Source: Siculibacillus sp. (GTDB taxonomy: Bacteria; Pseudomonadota; Alphaproteobacteria; Rhizobiales; Ancalomicrobiaceae). Taken from it: a DNA stretch of 64,000 nucleotides. Shown piece after piece: positions 18,355 to 26,664 of this stretch (its first letter is position 1; the number at the start of each line of letters is the position of its first letter). The stretch is from contig JAOTSD010000009.1 in NCBI GenBank assembly GCA_030247555.1, positions 1 through 64,000 of the forward strand. The letters are read 5' to 3'. A model generated the notes under the pieces. The model saw only the letters and a program-made list of their open reading frames with translations, made no database searches and was not told the origin of the DNA. Made by a program: the position numbers and the translations under genes.

Positions 18355-18607
18355 GTTCGCGATCGGCCTGGCCGCCCTCCTGGCGGGAGCCGCTTTCGTC
18401 CTGGCGATGGTCCGTTTCGTCCGCGGTCCGCGCACCGTCGACCGGGTCATCGCCTTCGACGTCATGACCATCGTCTCGATCACCGGCATCGTGCTCGGCG
18501 CGATCGTCGAGGAGCGCTTCGTCTACCTCGACGTCGCGCTGGTCTACGCCCTGATGTCGTTCCTCGGCGTCATCGTCGTCGCCCGCTATCTCGAGGGGGG
18601 GCTGTGA
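18347..18607 (+). CDS. Mrp/Mbh-type antiporter subunit F
   Basis: 86 residues with three membrane helices and the MrpF signature VRGPRTVDRVIAFDVM. Overlaps the E subunit gene upstream and shares one base (TGATG) with the G subunit gene downstream. Confidence 0.87.
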   Translation: MAEFAIGLAALLAGAAFVLAMVRFVRGPRTVDRVIAFDVMTIVSITGIVLGAIVEERFVYLDVALVYALMSFLGVIVVARYLEGGL

Positions 18608-18945
18608 TGACCATGGCGCTCGAAATCGTCGGCGGACTGCTGCTCGTCGCCGGCACCGCCTTCCTGCTGCTGGGTGGTCTCGGGTTGGTGCGCATGCCCG
18701 ACGTCTACAACCGTATCCAGACCGGGACCAAGGCCACCACTCTCGGCACCTTGCTGACGCTGGCCGGCGCCGCCTGCCTACAGCCCGGTTGGACGGTGAA
18801 GCTGTTGCTGATCGGATTCTTCCTGCTGTTCACCAATCCACTTTCGTCACAGGTCCTGGCACGAGCGGCGCATCGCTCGCACGTCGCCGCCGCTCCGGTG
18901 ACGGAAATCGACCTTCTGGACGAAGAGACCGGAGAAGAGGCATGA
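18607..18945 (+). CDS. Mrp/Mbh-type antiporter subunit G
   Basis: 112 residues with three helices, MrpG/PhaG family; GLGLVRMPDVYNRIQTGTKA is the family motif. The ATG at 18607 overlaps the F subunit stop; a GTG three bases earlier is a less likely start. Overlaps the MbhD-like gene by 4 bp. Confidence 0.87.
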   Translation: MTMALEIVGGLLLVAGTAFLLLGGLGLVRMPDVYNRIQTGTKATTLGTLLTLAGAACLQPGWTVKLLLIGFFLLFTNPLSSQVLARAAHRSHVAAAPVTEIDLLDEETGEEA

Positions 18946-19196
18946 GCGACCTGACGCTCTGGATGAGCGCGCTTCTGGCGGCGGCCATGCTCGTTTCCGC
19001 CGTCCTGTCGATCGTCACCGCCCGGTTGCCGCTCGCCATCCTGTCGGCGGGGGCGGTGAGCCTGTTCGCCTCGATCCTGTTCATGCTGCTCGGAGCGCCG
19101 GACGTGGCGATGACCGAGGCGGCGATCGGCAGCGGCCTCACCACTTTCCTGTTCTTCTTCGTCCTCGGCCGCGTCGGAGGCAACCGCCATGGTTAA
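18942..19196 (+). CDS. MbhD-like subunit (DUF4040)
   Basis: 84 residues, three membrane helices, with the DUF4040 core LGAPDVAMTEAAIGSGLTT. In Mrp antiporters this domain is part of the MrpA C-terminus; here it is a separate gene, as in archaeal Mbh/Mbx operons. Starts at ATG 18942, overlapping the G subunit stop. Confidence 0.85.
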   Translation: MSDLTLWMSALLAAAMLVSAVLSIVTARLPLAILSAGAVSLFASILFMLLGAPDVAMTEAAIGSGLTTFLFFFVLGRVGGNRHG

Positions 19197-19881
19197 ACGG
19201 GCGACGGCTCTCCTCCTCATGGTGGCGTTGGGGCTCCTCTTCGCCACGATCGCCTTCGACCACAGGCCGGACACGGAGCTCAACCGCACGGCGCTCTACT
19301 ACGCCGAGAACACGGCGAAGGACATCGGCGCCCAGAACATCGTCACCGCGATCGTCGTCACCTACCGCGGTCTCGACACCCTGGGCGAGGTCACGGTGTT
19401 GTTCCTCACCGCCGCCATCGTCGGTCTGATCCTGGCTGCCGGGCGTCCCGGGGAGAGGGGCTCGTTCCCGCCCTCCGGCGAACTGCTGCACACCGGCAGC
19501 CGCCTCCTGGCGCCGCTGATCCTGCTCGCCGGCGTCTACGTCTTCGTCAACGGCCACCTGACCCCGGGCGGCGGCTTCCAGGGCGGCGCAATTCTCGCTT
19601 CGGCCGCCTTGCTGCTGCTCCTCACCGATCCGCTCCACCGCTTCGGCAACCGGCTGATCCGCTTGGTCGAATCGCTGTCTGGCGTCGCCTATGTCGTCGC
19701 CGGCCTGTTCGGCCTCGTCCTCGCCGGCGGCTTCCTCGACAACCGCTTCCTGCCACTCGGCGAATTCGGCGCCCTGTTCTCCGCCGGAGGCATCCCGGTC
19801 ATCTACACGCTGATCGGCCTCAAGGTCGGTGCGGAATTCGCCTCGATGCTGTCGAGCCTGTCGCGGACGGAGAAGCACTGA
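19189..19881 (+). CDS. MbhE-MrpB-type fused antiporter subunit
   Basis: 230 residues. The N-terminal third (one helix plus NRTALYYAENTAKDIGAQN and IVTAIVVTYRGLDTLGE) matches MbhE. The rest (about 95-230) is an MnhB/MrpB domain with FVNGHLTPGGGFQGG and four helices. Overlaps the gene before it by 8 bp and shares its last base with the C subunit start. Confidence 0.86.
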   Translation: MVKRATALLLMVALGLLFATIAFDHRPDTELNRTALYYAENTAKDIGAQNIVTAIVVTYRGLDTLGEVTVLFLTAAIVGLILAAGRPGERGSFPPSGELLHTGSRLLAPLILLAGVYVFVNGHLTPGGGFQGGAILASAALLLLLTDPLHRFGNRLIRLVESLSGVAYVVAGLFGLVLAGGFLDNRFLPLGEFGALFSAGGIPVIYTLIGLKVGAEFASMLSSLSRTEKH

Positions 19882-20237
19882 TGATCACCATCTCGCTCTT
19901 CACCGGCTTCCTCCTGGTGCTCGCCGGCCTCTACGGGGCCCTCACCAATCGCAACATCCTGCGGATGATCGTCTCCTTCACCATCGCCGACGCCGGGGTG
20001 AACCTGGTGTTGATCGCCGTCGGCGCCATGCCGGGCCGCAAGGCCCCGATCCTCGACGCGGCGGTGCCGGTCGCCGAAGCGGCGCGACGGATCATCGATC
20101 CGCTGCCCCAGGCGCTGGTGCTCACCGCGATCGTCATCGGTCTCGGCGTCACCGCCCTGATGCTCGCCTACGCCTATCGATTGCACGCATCGAGAGGCTC
20201 GCTCGACATCTCGAAATTCACGGAGCTGAAATGGTGA
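19881..20237 (+). CDS. NuoK/MrpC-like subunit
   Basis: 118 residues with three helices, NuoK/MnhC family: NRNILRMIVSFTIADAGVN and a final ALVLTAIVIGLGVTALMLAY. It normally carries membrane-embedded acidic residues of the proton path. Overlaps the large antiporter fusion gene by 7 bp. Confidence 0.88.
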   Translation: MITISLFTGFLLVLAGLYGALTNRNILRMIVSFTIADAGVNLVLIAVGAMPGRKAPILDAAVPVAEAARRIIDPLPQALVLTAIVIGLGVTALMLAYAYRLHASRGSLDISKFTELKW

Positions 20238-23200
20238 GCCCCCTGCACATTCTGGTCGTGGGGTTGGGCGCGGCGTTTTTCGTCGGCCTGCTGAACCACG
20301 ACGCCCGTCGCACCGCCTTCGCGATCACTCTGGCGGCCCTCGCGGCGATGACCCTGATCGCCGGTTCCTGGGCCTGGGCCTTTCTCTTCGGCGGCGCCAC
20401 ACCCTTCACCATCCTGACCGCGGGCGCCCCTCCGCCCTTCGCCATCAATCTCGGCGTCGCCGCGCCCGAGGCGGTGTTGGTCGCTCTCGTCTGCGCCGTC
20501 GGGCTCCTCTCCGCCCTCACCATGCGCGATGCGCTGGAGCGGTTCGGCCATCGCGCCATGGCGGTGTTCCTCGTCGCCGTCATGGCTCTGGTGGGCATCA
20601 TCCTGACCCGCGACGTCTTCAACCTCTTCGTCTTCTTCGAACTTATCGCGATCGCCACCGGCGGCCTTGTGCTGATCTCCGACGACGAACGCGCCGTGGC
20701 GGCGGGCTTCAAGTATCTGGTCGCATCGCAGGTCGTGTCGATCGCCATGCTTATCGGCATCATCTTCGTCTATCACGCCACCGCCAGCCTCAATCTCGAC
20801 GACATGAACGGCGGCTCGATCGGCCCGGTCGACAGCGGGCCGGCGCTCGCCTTCTTCCTGCTCTTCATCGCACTGGTGATCGAGCTGAAGCCCTTCCCCA
20901 TCAACGGCTGGGCGCTCGACGTCTACCAATCGGCGCACCCCGGCTTCTCGGCGCTCTTTTCCGCCGGGTCGAGCACGGCGGCGCTCTGGGCGGTCGACAA
21001 GGTGATCGGCATCGGCGGCGCGCCCTGGCTGCCGATGGCCGCGGCGATCGGCCTCGTCACCTTCGTCGGATCCAATCTCGTCGCCCTGTCGCAGACCGAC
21101 GATCGCCGGCTGCTGGGCTATTCCTCGGTGGCGCAGATCGGTCTCGTGCTGACGGTGATCGGATTGCGCGATCTCATCGGCGAGCGTCACCTCGCGGTCG
21201 GCGGCGGCATTCTGGTGACCCATGCCGTGGCCAAGGCCGGTCTCTTCTGGCTCTCCGGCCTCGTCGCCTCGCGCGACCTCGCCGGCTGGGCGGTGCTGCG
21301 GCATCGGCCTATCCTGATCTTCGCCTTCGCCACCTTCGTCGCCATGCTCGCCGGCCTGCCGCCCTTCCCCGGCTTCTACGCCAAATGGGAGCTGGTGCAC
21401 GCTCTGGCCGCCGACGGCCGCCTCGCCTTCGTCGCCGCGATCCTCCTCGGAGCGCTGTTCGAGGCGGTCTATCTGTTCCGCTGGTTCGGCCGGGCGATCA
21501 AGGCGCCGCTGCCGGAAGAGAACGCCGCGGCATCGAGGATCACCGGCGCGGTGGTGGTGGCCACCGCTCTCGCCGGTTGGGCGATCGGCTGGACCTGGGG
21601 CGCGGCCTCGCCCTACGGCAACGTGATGGCCGCGACGCCGCTCCTCGTCGCCCTGGCCTTCCCCTTGCTCGAATGGTTGCCGGCCCGGGTGAAGAACACC
21701 TTGGCGATCCTCGTCCTCTGCCTCGGCTTCTGGGTGGGATATCCCCACTTCGATCCGCTGCAGATGATCTTCGGCGCGATCATCCTGATCGGCGGCGCGG
21801 TGATCTTCATCGCCAGCTTCACCTTCGCCCAGGGCCGCCGGATCGGCTTCTACCCGTCGGCGATGCTGATGTACGCCGGCCTGACGATGCTGATCGTCGC
21901 CCCCGACACCTTCTCCTTCTTCGCCGCCTGGGAGGTGCTGACCGTCGGGTCCTACTTCCTGATCCTGCGCGGCAAGGAGTCCGAGCCGCACGCCCTCTCC
22001 TACGTGGTGTTCTCGCTCGGCGGCGCCTTCGCCATCCTCGCCGGCTTCGCGCTCGCCGCCCAGACGACGGCCCCCTTCGCGCTCGCCGCCCTGAAGCAGG
22101 TGGCGGCGGACCACGCGCCCTGGGTCTTCCTGCTCCTCGCCGTCGGCTTCATGACCAAGACGGCCTCGCTCGGCCTGCACATCTGGTTGCCGGGGGCGCA
22201 CGCGGAAGCCGAGACCGACGTCTCGCCGATGGTCTCCGGCGTGCTGCTCAAGGCGGGTCTCTTCGGGCTCTTCATGCTGGTCATGCACATGGGCCGGCAA
22301 TCGCTCCACGGCGTCGAACTCACCTACGTCATGCTGTGGATCGGCGCGGGTTCCGCCCTCATCGGCAACGTCATGGCCGCCTTCCAGGAGGACGCCAAAC
22401 GGCTGCTGGCCTACTCCTCGATCGGCCAGATGGGCTACGCCGTCTTCGGCATCGCGCTGATGAACAACCTCGGCTGGTTGATGGCGCTGATGTTCGTGAT
22501 CAACCACTACATCTACAAGTCGTCGCTGTTCCTCTCGATCGGCGGCGTCGCCAAGCGCACCGGTACCCGCGAGATGTACCGCATGGGCGGTCTGATCAAG
22601 CTGATGCCGCTCAGCTTCGTCGCGGTGCTGGTCTCGATCATCGCCATGTCGGGCGTGCCGCCGCTGTCCGGCTTCGGCGGCCGCTGGATCTTCTACAACG
22701 CCATCCTCGACACCGATGCGCGACTGCCGATGGTCGTCATCTTCCTCTCCGGACCGATCGCCTTCCTCTACCTGTTCCGGCTGATCCACACGATCTTCCT
22801 CGGCCAGTTGAAGGACGAGCATCGCCGGGTGAGCGAGGCGCCGGTCTGGCTGCTCGTCCCACAGATGATGTACGTCGTCTTCCTCCTCGGCTTCGCCCTC
22901 TTCCCGGGGCTGGCGCTGCGCCGGGTCGACGCCTTCATCGGCGGGTTCATGCCGGAGCGCGGGCTCGACTGGGAGGGGACCACCATCACCAGTGCGTTCG
23001 GCCATTGGAACCCGATCGCGATCATGGTCGTCGTCGGCGTGATCTTCGTCACGCTGTTCCTGTGGCTGCTGTTCCTCGAGCATCGGGCGCAGATGGTGAA
23101 ACAGTTCAACATCGCCTTCGCCGCCGAGCGGCCCCATCGGCCGGAGACCACCCATTTCGCCTGGAACTTCTTCGCTCCCTATCGCCGCGCCGTCGGCGTC

Positions 23201-23368
23201 CTGGCGGAACCGGTGTTCGAGAGGTTCTGGGGCGCGACGACCGGCGCCCTGCACGACGTCGCCGGCTTCGTCCGCCGCCTCTACACCGGCGACGGTCAGG
23301 TCTACGCCCTCCAGGTCGTGGCCTTCGTGGTGATCGTCCAACTGATCGCAATGGGGATGCGGCCATGA
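20231..23368 (+). CDS. Fused double antiporter-like proton pump (two NuoL/M/N modules)
   Basis: 1045 residues, about twice the length of one NuoM/N/MrpD subunit. Module 1 (about 1-460) has the buried Glu segment FFELIAIATGG, the lysine segment IELKPFPINGWALDVYQSAH and SVAQIGLVL. Module 2 (about 470-940) has FAAWEVLTVGSYF, then FMTKTASLGLHIWLPGAHAE and AYSSIGQMGYA. About 100 C-terminal residues include a last helix. The junction (about 440-480) is continuous in frame, with no stop or internal start needed. Mbx/Mbs complexes have two such subunits (H and H') as separate genes. Confidence 0.88.
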   Translation: MVSPLHILVVGLGAAFFVGLLNHDARRTAFAITLAALAAMTLIAGSWAWAFLFGGATPFTILTAGAPPPFAINLGVAAPEAVLVALVCAVGLLSALTMRDALERFGHRAMAVFLVAVMALVGIILTRDVFNLFVFFELIAIATGGLVLISDDERAVAAGFKYLVASQVVSIAMLIGIIFVYHATASLNLDDMNGGSIGPVDSGPALAFFLLFIALVIELKPFPINGWALDVYQSAHPGFSALFSAGSSTAALWAVDKVIGIGGAPWLPMAAAIGLVTFVGSNLVALSQTDDRRLLGYSSVAQIGLVLTVIGLRDLIGERHLAVGGGILVTHAVAKAGLFWLSGLVASRDLAGWAVLRHRPILIFAFATFVAMLAGLPPFPGFYAKWELVHALAADGRLAFVAAILLGALFEAVYLFRWFGRAIKAPLPEENAAASRITGAVVVATALAGWAIGWTWGAASPYGNVMAATPLLVALAFPLLEWLPARVKNTLAILVLCLGFWVGYPHFDPLQMIFGAIILIGGAVIFIASFTFAQGRRIGFYPSAMLMYAGLTMLIVAPDTFSFFAAWEVLTVGSYFLILRGKESEPHALSYVVFSLGGAFAILAGFALAAQTTAPFALAALKQVAADHAPWVFLLLAVGFMTKTASLGLHIWLPGAHAEAETDVSPMVSGVLLKAGLFGLFMLVMHMGRQSLHGVELTYVMLWIGAGSALIGNVMAAFQEDAKRLLAYSSIGQMGYAVFGIALMNNLGWLMALMFVINHYIYKSSLFLSIGGVAKRTGTREMYRMGGLIKLMPLSFVAVLVSIIAMSGVPPLSGFGGRWIFYNAILDTDARLPMVVIFLSGPIAFLYLFRLIHTIFLGQLKDEHRRVSEAPVWLLVPQMMYVVFLLGFALFPGLALRRVDAFIGGFMPERGLDWEGTTITSAFGHWNPIAIMVVVGVIFVTLFLWLLFLEHRAQMVKQFNIAFAAERPHRPETTHFAWNFFAPYRRAVGVLAEPVFERFWGATTGALHDVAGFVRRLYTGDGQVYALQVVAFVVIVQLIAMGMRP

Positions 23369-24270
23369 CCTTCGACTGGATGAAGATCCCCTACGCCCTG
23401 CTGACGCTCATCATCGTCGTCAACTACGGCCTGCTGCTCACCGCGCTGGTGCAGAAGATCGCGGCGCGGGCGGGTCGCCGTCACGGCATCCCGATCTGGC
23501 AGAACTACATCGACCTCGTGAAGAACTACGCGCTGCGCACCTCGATCAGCCACGGCGTGATGTACTATCTCGGGCCGGTGTTCCGGCTGACCGGCGGCGT
23601 CGGGCTCCTCCTGTTCGTCCCGAGCCTGTACGGCTCGGAGATGTTCTCCAACCTGTCCTTCGCCGGCGACCTCATCCTGGCGCTCTACTTCGTCTTCTTC
23701 GGTACGCTGGGCATGGCGCTCGGCGCCGGCGAGAGCGGCCACCCCTATTCGGCGATCGGCGTCAGCCGCGGCCTGTCGCAGGTCACCGCGGCGGAACTGC
23801 CGCTGGCGCTGGCGGTCTTCTCGGTGGCGCTGCAGTACCAGACGCTGTCGGTCACCGACATCGTCGCGGCCCAGCAGGGCGGCATCACCAACTGGACGCT
23901 CTTCACCAATCCGCTCGCCGTCACCGCCGCGATGTTCTCCTTCCTCGGCTCGATGATGCGGCCGCCCTTCGACGTCGTGCTGGCGCCGCAGGAGATCCCG
24001 ATCGGCCCGCCGACCGAGTATCACTCCTCCTATCTCGCCCTGATGCAGACCAATCGGGCACTCTTCCCCGTCGCCAAGATGGTCATCTACATGAACCTGT
24101 TCTTCGGCGGGGCGACGAGCTGGCCGATCTTCTTCCTGAAGATCTTCCTGATCTACATGGTGTCGGCGCTGGTCGGCGTCGTCTTCCCCCGATTCCGCGT
24201 CGAGCAGTCGATCCGCTGGTTCCTGGTGTGGGCCGTGCCGGTCGGCGTGCTCGCCATCCTTGTCGTGTGA
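23365..24270 (+). CDS. NuoH/MbhM-like membrane subunit
   Basis: 301 residues, about eight helices, NuoH/MbhM family; this subunit links the membrane arm to the cluster-bearing arm and forms the quinone chamber in complex I. AAELPLALAVFSV, MMRPPFDVVLAPQEIPIGPPTEYHSS and the following helix match the conserved acidic loop region. The ATG overlaps the antiporter fusion's stop. Being close to Mbh/Mbx forms, it may not bind quinone. Confidence 0.9.
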   Translation: MTFDWMKIPYALLTLIIVVNYGLLLTALVQKIAARAGRRHGIPIWQNYIDLVKNYALRTSISHGVMYYLGPVFRLTGGVGLLLFVPSLYGSEMFSNLSFAGDLILALYFVFFGTLGMALGAGESGHPYSAIGVSRGLSQVTAAELPLALAVFSVALQYQTLSVTDIVAAQQGGITNWTLFTNPLAVTAAMFSFLGSMMRPPFDVVLAPQEIPIGPPTEYHSSYLALMQTNRALFPVAKMVIYMNLFFGGATSWPIFFLKIFLIYMVSALVGVVFPRFRVEQSIRWFLVWAVPVGVLAILVV

Positions 24271-24277
24271 GGCCGAA

Positions 24278-24955
24278 ATGCGTGACGAAGACATGAACGA
24301 GCGGCGGATCGGCGTCCGGGACGAGTTGCGCAAGCGCATCGTCAAGGGTCCCGACGGCATCGAGTTCGAAGTCGATCCGATCAGCGACTACTACTGCGAC
24401 GCGCGGCCGGAAGTGCGGCCGGGCGCCTATGCCGGGATCGTCGAGAGCCTGTTCAACTGGGCCCGCTCGGAGAGCCTGTGGATCCTCGGCTTCGGCACCG
24501 GCTGCGGCGCCATCGAAATGCGGCCGCTGATGACGCCGCGCTTCGACGCCTATCGCTACGGCATCCAATGGCGGCCGACGCCACGCCAGGCCAACCTCTT
24601 CGTCGTCTCCGGCTACCTCTCGGTGAAGACGCTGAAGCGGGTGATCCGCTCCTACGAGCAGATGCAGAACCCGAAATACGTCGTCGGTCTCGGCTCCTGC
24701 ACGATCAACGGCGGTATGTACTGGGACAGCTACAACACCATCAAGAAGCTCGACCAGTACCTCCCGGTCGACGTCTACATCGCCGGCTGCATGCCACGGC
24801 CGGAGGCGTTGCTCGCCGGCTTCGAAGAGTTGAAGCGGATCATCCGCGCCGGCAAGGCCGAGGGCGCGAATCTCTATGCCGAGAACTTCGACTGGTACAA
24901 GGCCAACCAGAAGCGGGTCATCCACGATTGGGACATGCCCGACTACAATTGGTAG
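24278..24955 (+). CDS. NuoB/MbhJ-like iron-sulfur subunit with only three cluster cysteines
   Basis: 225 residues. In complex I the terminal cluster N2 is held by an adjacent Cys pair and two later cysteines. Here the pair position reads GTGCGAIEM: residue 75 is Gly and only Cys76 remains, with Cys141 (GLGSCTIN) and Cys171 (YIAGCMPRP) as the others. Three ligands leave one iron with an open or non-cysteine site. In P. furiosus MBS a site-differentiated proximal cluster is proposed as the sulfane-sulfur reduction site. ATG 24278 was chosen over an upstream start inside the previous gene. Confidence 0.88.
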   Translation: MRDEDMNERRIGVRDELRKRIVKGPDGIEFEVDPISDYYCDARPEVRPGAYAGIVESLFNWARSESLWILGFGTGCGAIEMRPLMTPRFDAYRYGIQWRPTPRQANLFVVSGYLSVKTLKRVIRSYEQMQNPKYVVGLGSCTINGGMYWDSYNTIKKLDQYLPVDVYIAGCMPRPEALLAGFEELKRIIRAGKAEGANLYAENFDWYKANQKRVIHDWDMPDYNW

Positions 24956-24961
24956 GAACCG

Positions 24962-25498
24962 ATGCGGACACTTCTCGCCCGATTGAAGGAACGGTTTGCG
25001 CTCGGCCCGATCACCGAGCAGCGACCCGATCTCGCCTTCGTCACCGTCGAACGGGAGACGCTGCGGCCTCTCCTGCGGCATCTGCGCGACGCCGAAGGCT
25101 TCACGCACCTGGTCCTGCTGACCGCCGTCGACTGGATCGAGGAGGGTCTGTTCCAACTGACCTGGCTCGTCCACGACCGCCGCCGTGCCCGCGACATCGG
25201 GCTCAGGGTCATGGTGGCGCGCGACGCGCCGGTGATGGACGCCGTCCACGACCTGTGGCCGACCGCCGCCACCTATCAGCGCGAGCTGAAGGAGATGTTC
25301 GGCATCGACTTCCCCGGCAGCCCGCGCATCGACGAGGAGTTCATCCTCGAAGGCTGGGTCGACATCCCGCCCTACCGGCGCGATTTCGACACGCTGAAAT
25401 TCTCCGAAGAGACCTTCGAGCATCGGGCGGGACGCGGCACCACCGACCCCGCCACCCATATGCGGGAGCATCTCGGCATCCAGGGGGGCTCGAAATGA
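24962..25498 (+). CDS. NuoC/MbhK-like subunit
   Basis: 178 residues, NuoC 30-kDa subunit family: FTHLVLLTAVDWIEEGLFQLTW near the middle and YQRELKEMFGIDFPGSPR as the signature, ending in a DIPPYRRDFD segment. It is a structural part of the catalytic arm next to the NuoD-like protein. Starts 6 bp after the NuoB-like gene and overlaps the NuoD-like gene by 4 bp. Confidence 0.9.
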   Translation: MRTLLARLKERFALGPITEQRPDLAFVTVERETLRPLLRHLRDAEGFTHLVLLTAVDWIEEGLFQLTWLVHDRRRARDIGLRVMVARDAPVMDAVHDLWPTAATYQRELKEMFGIDFPGSPRIDEEFILEGWVDIPPYRRDFDTLKFSEETFEHRAGRGTTDPATHMREHLGIQGGSK

Positions 25499-26658
25499 CC
25501 GCCGGCGCAGACGTCCTCGCAGCCACCGACCCGCGACCGCCGATCGATCTTTCGTCGGGTAAGTATCTCAAACTCTGGCAGGGGCCGCAGCATCCCGGCA
25601 TCACCGGCAACATGTCGATCGAACTCACCGTCTGCGGCGACGAGGTGGTCGAGGGCAAGACCCATGTCGGCTATCTGCACCGCGGCTTCGAGAAGCTGAT
25701 GGAGCGGCGGACCTTCATCCAGGTCTTCCCGATCGTCTGCCGGGTCTGCGTACCGGAGCCGGACTTCAACGAGTACTGCTATGCCGCGGCGATCGAGGAG
25801 TTGGCCGGAATCGAGGTGCCGGAACGGGCCCGGTGGATCCGCACGCTGATCCTCGAGATGGGGCGCATCAACAGCTATCTGATGTATCTCGGCGGTCAGG
25901 CCGGCGCCTTCGGGCTCGGCGTCATCGGCCAATGGACCACCCATGTCCGCGACCTGATGCTCGACCGCTTCGAGGAGATGACCGGGGCGCGCATCTATCA
26001 CATGTTCATCCTGCCGGGCGGGGTGCGCGACGGCCTGCCCGACGGCTTCGACCGGCGCATGGCGGAGACCCTGCGCGAGATCGAAAGGACCATGGCCGAC
26101 GTCGAGAACGTCATGTTCCACAACGCCGTCTTCAAGAAGCGCACCCGCGGCGTCGGCGTGATCCCGGTCGACCTCGTCGACACCTACGGGATCACCGGCC
26201 CCAACGCGCGTGCCGCGGGGCTTCCCAACGACGTGCGCAAGGACCATCCCTATCTCGTCTATCCCGAACTCCGGTTCGAGCCGGTGATCGGCCACGAGTC
26301 CGACATGTACGCGCGGGCCGACGTCCGCCGGCGCGATCTTCTGGTATCGATCGACCTGATCCGCCAGATCCTCGCCCGGATGCCGCGCAGCGGGCCGACG
26401 ATGTCGAGACTGCCCAACGTCCTGCACTGGAAGATCCCGCGCGGCGAGACCTATGTCCGCGGCGAATGCTCGCGCGGCGAATACGGCTACTACGTGGTCA
26501 CCGACGGCAGCGGATACCCGCGACGCATCAACGTGCGCGGGCCGTCCTACACCCATGCGATGGCGCTGCTCGAGCACCTCATCCCGGGCACCAACATCTC
26601 CGACGTGGCGGCACTGATGGTGTCGCTGCACACATATCCGCCGGAGATCGAGAGGTAG
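25495..26658 (+). CDS. NuoD/MbhL-like large catalytic-arm subunit
   Basis: 387 residues, complex I 49-kDa/[NiFe]-hydrogenase large subunit family: GPQHPGITGNM at the start, HVGYLHRGFEKLME, LEMGRINSYLMYLG. Of the [NiFe] ligand motifs, the N-terminal pair is partly kept (VCRVCVP, Cys82 and Cys85). The C-terminal DPCxxC is absent (the end reads SLHTYPPEIER), so it cannot form a standard [NiFe] site. This mixture is expected for Mbx/Mbs-type rather than Mbh or Nuo proteins. Confidence 0.9.
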   Translation: MTAGADVLAATDPRPPIDLSSGKYLKLWQGPQHPGITGNMSIELTVCGDEVVEGKTHVGYLHRGFEKLMERRTFIQVFPIVCRVCVPEPDFNEYCYAAAIEELAGIEVPERARWIRTLILEMGRINSYLMYLGGQAGAFGLGVIGQWTTHVRDLMLDRFEEMTGARIYHMFILPGGVRDGLPDGFDRRMAETLREIERTMADVENVMFHNAVFKKRTRGVGVIPVDLVDTYGITGPNARAAGLPNDVRKDHPYLVYPELRFEPVIGHESDMYARADVRRRDLLVSIDLIRQILARMPRSGPTMSRLPNVLHWKIPRGETYVRGECSRGEYGYYVVTDGSGYPRRINVRGPSYTHAMALLEHLIPGTNISDVAALMVSLHTYPPEIER

Positions 26659-26664
26659 TCGGTC

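Noticed and set aside
20174..23341. Very long minus-strand open frame (over 1000 codons) inside the antiporter gene
   Set aside because: Its product is Glu/Arg/His-rich low-complexity text, an antisense shadow common at this GC content; the plus strand encodes membrane helices with family motifs.
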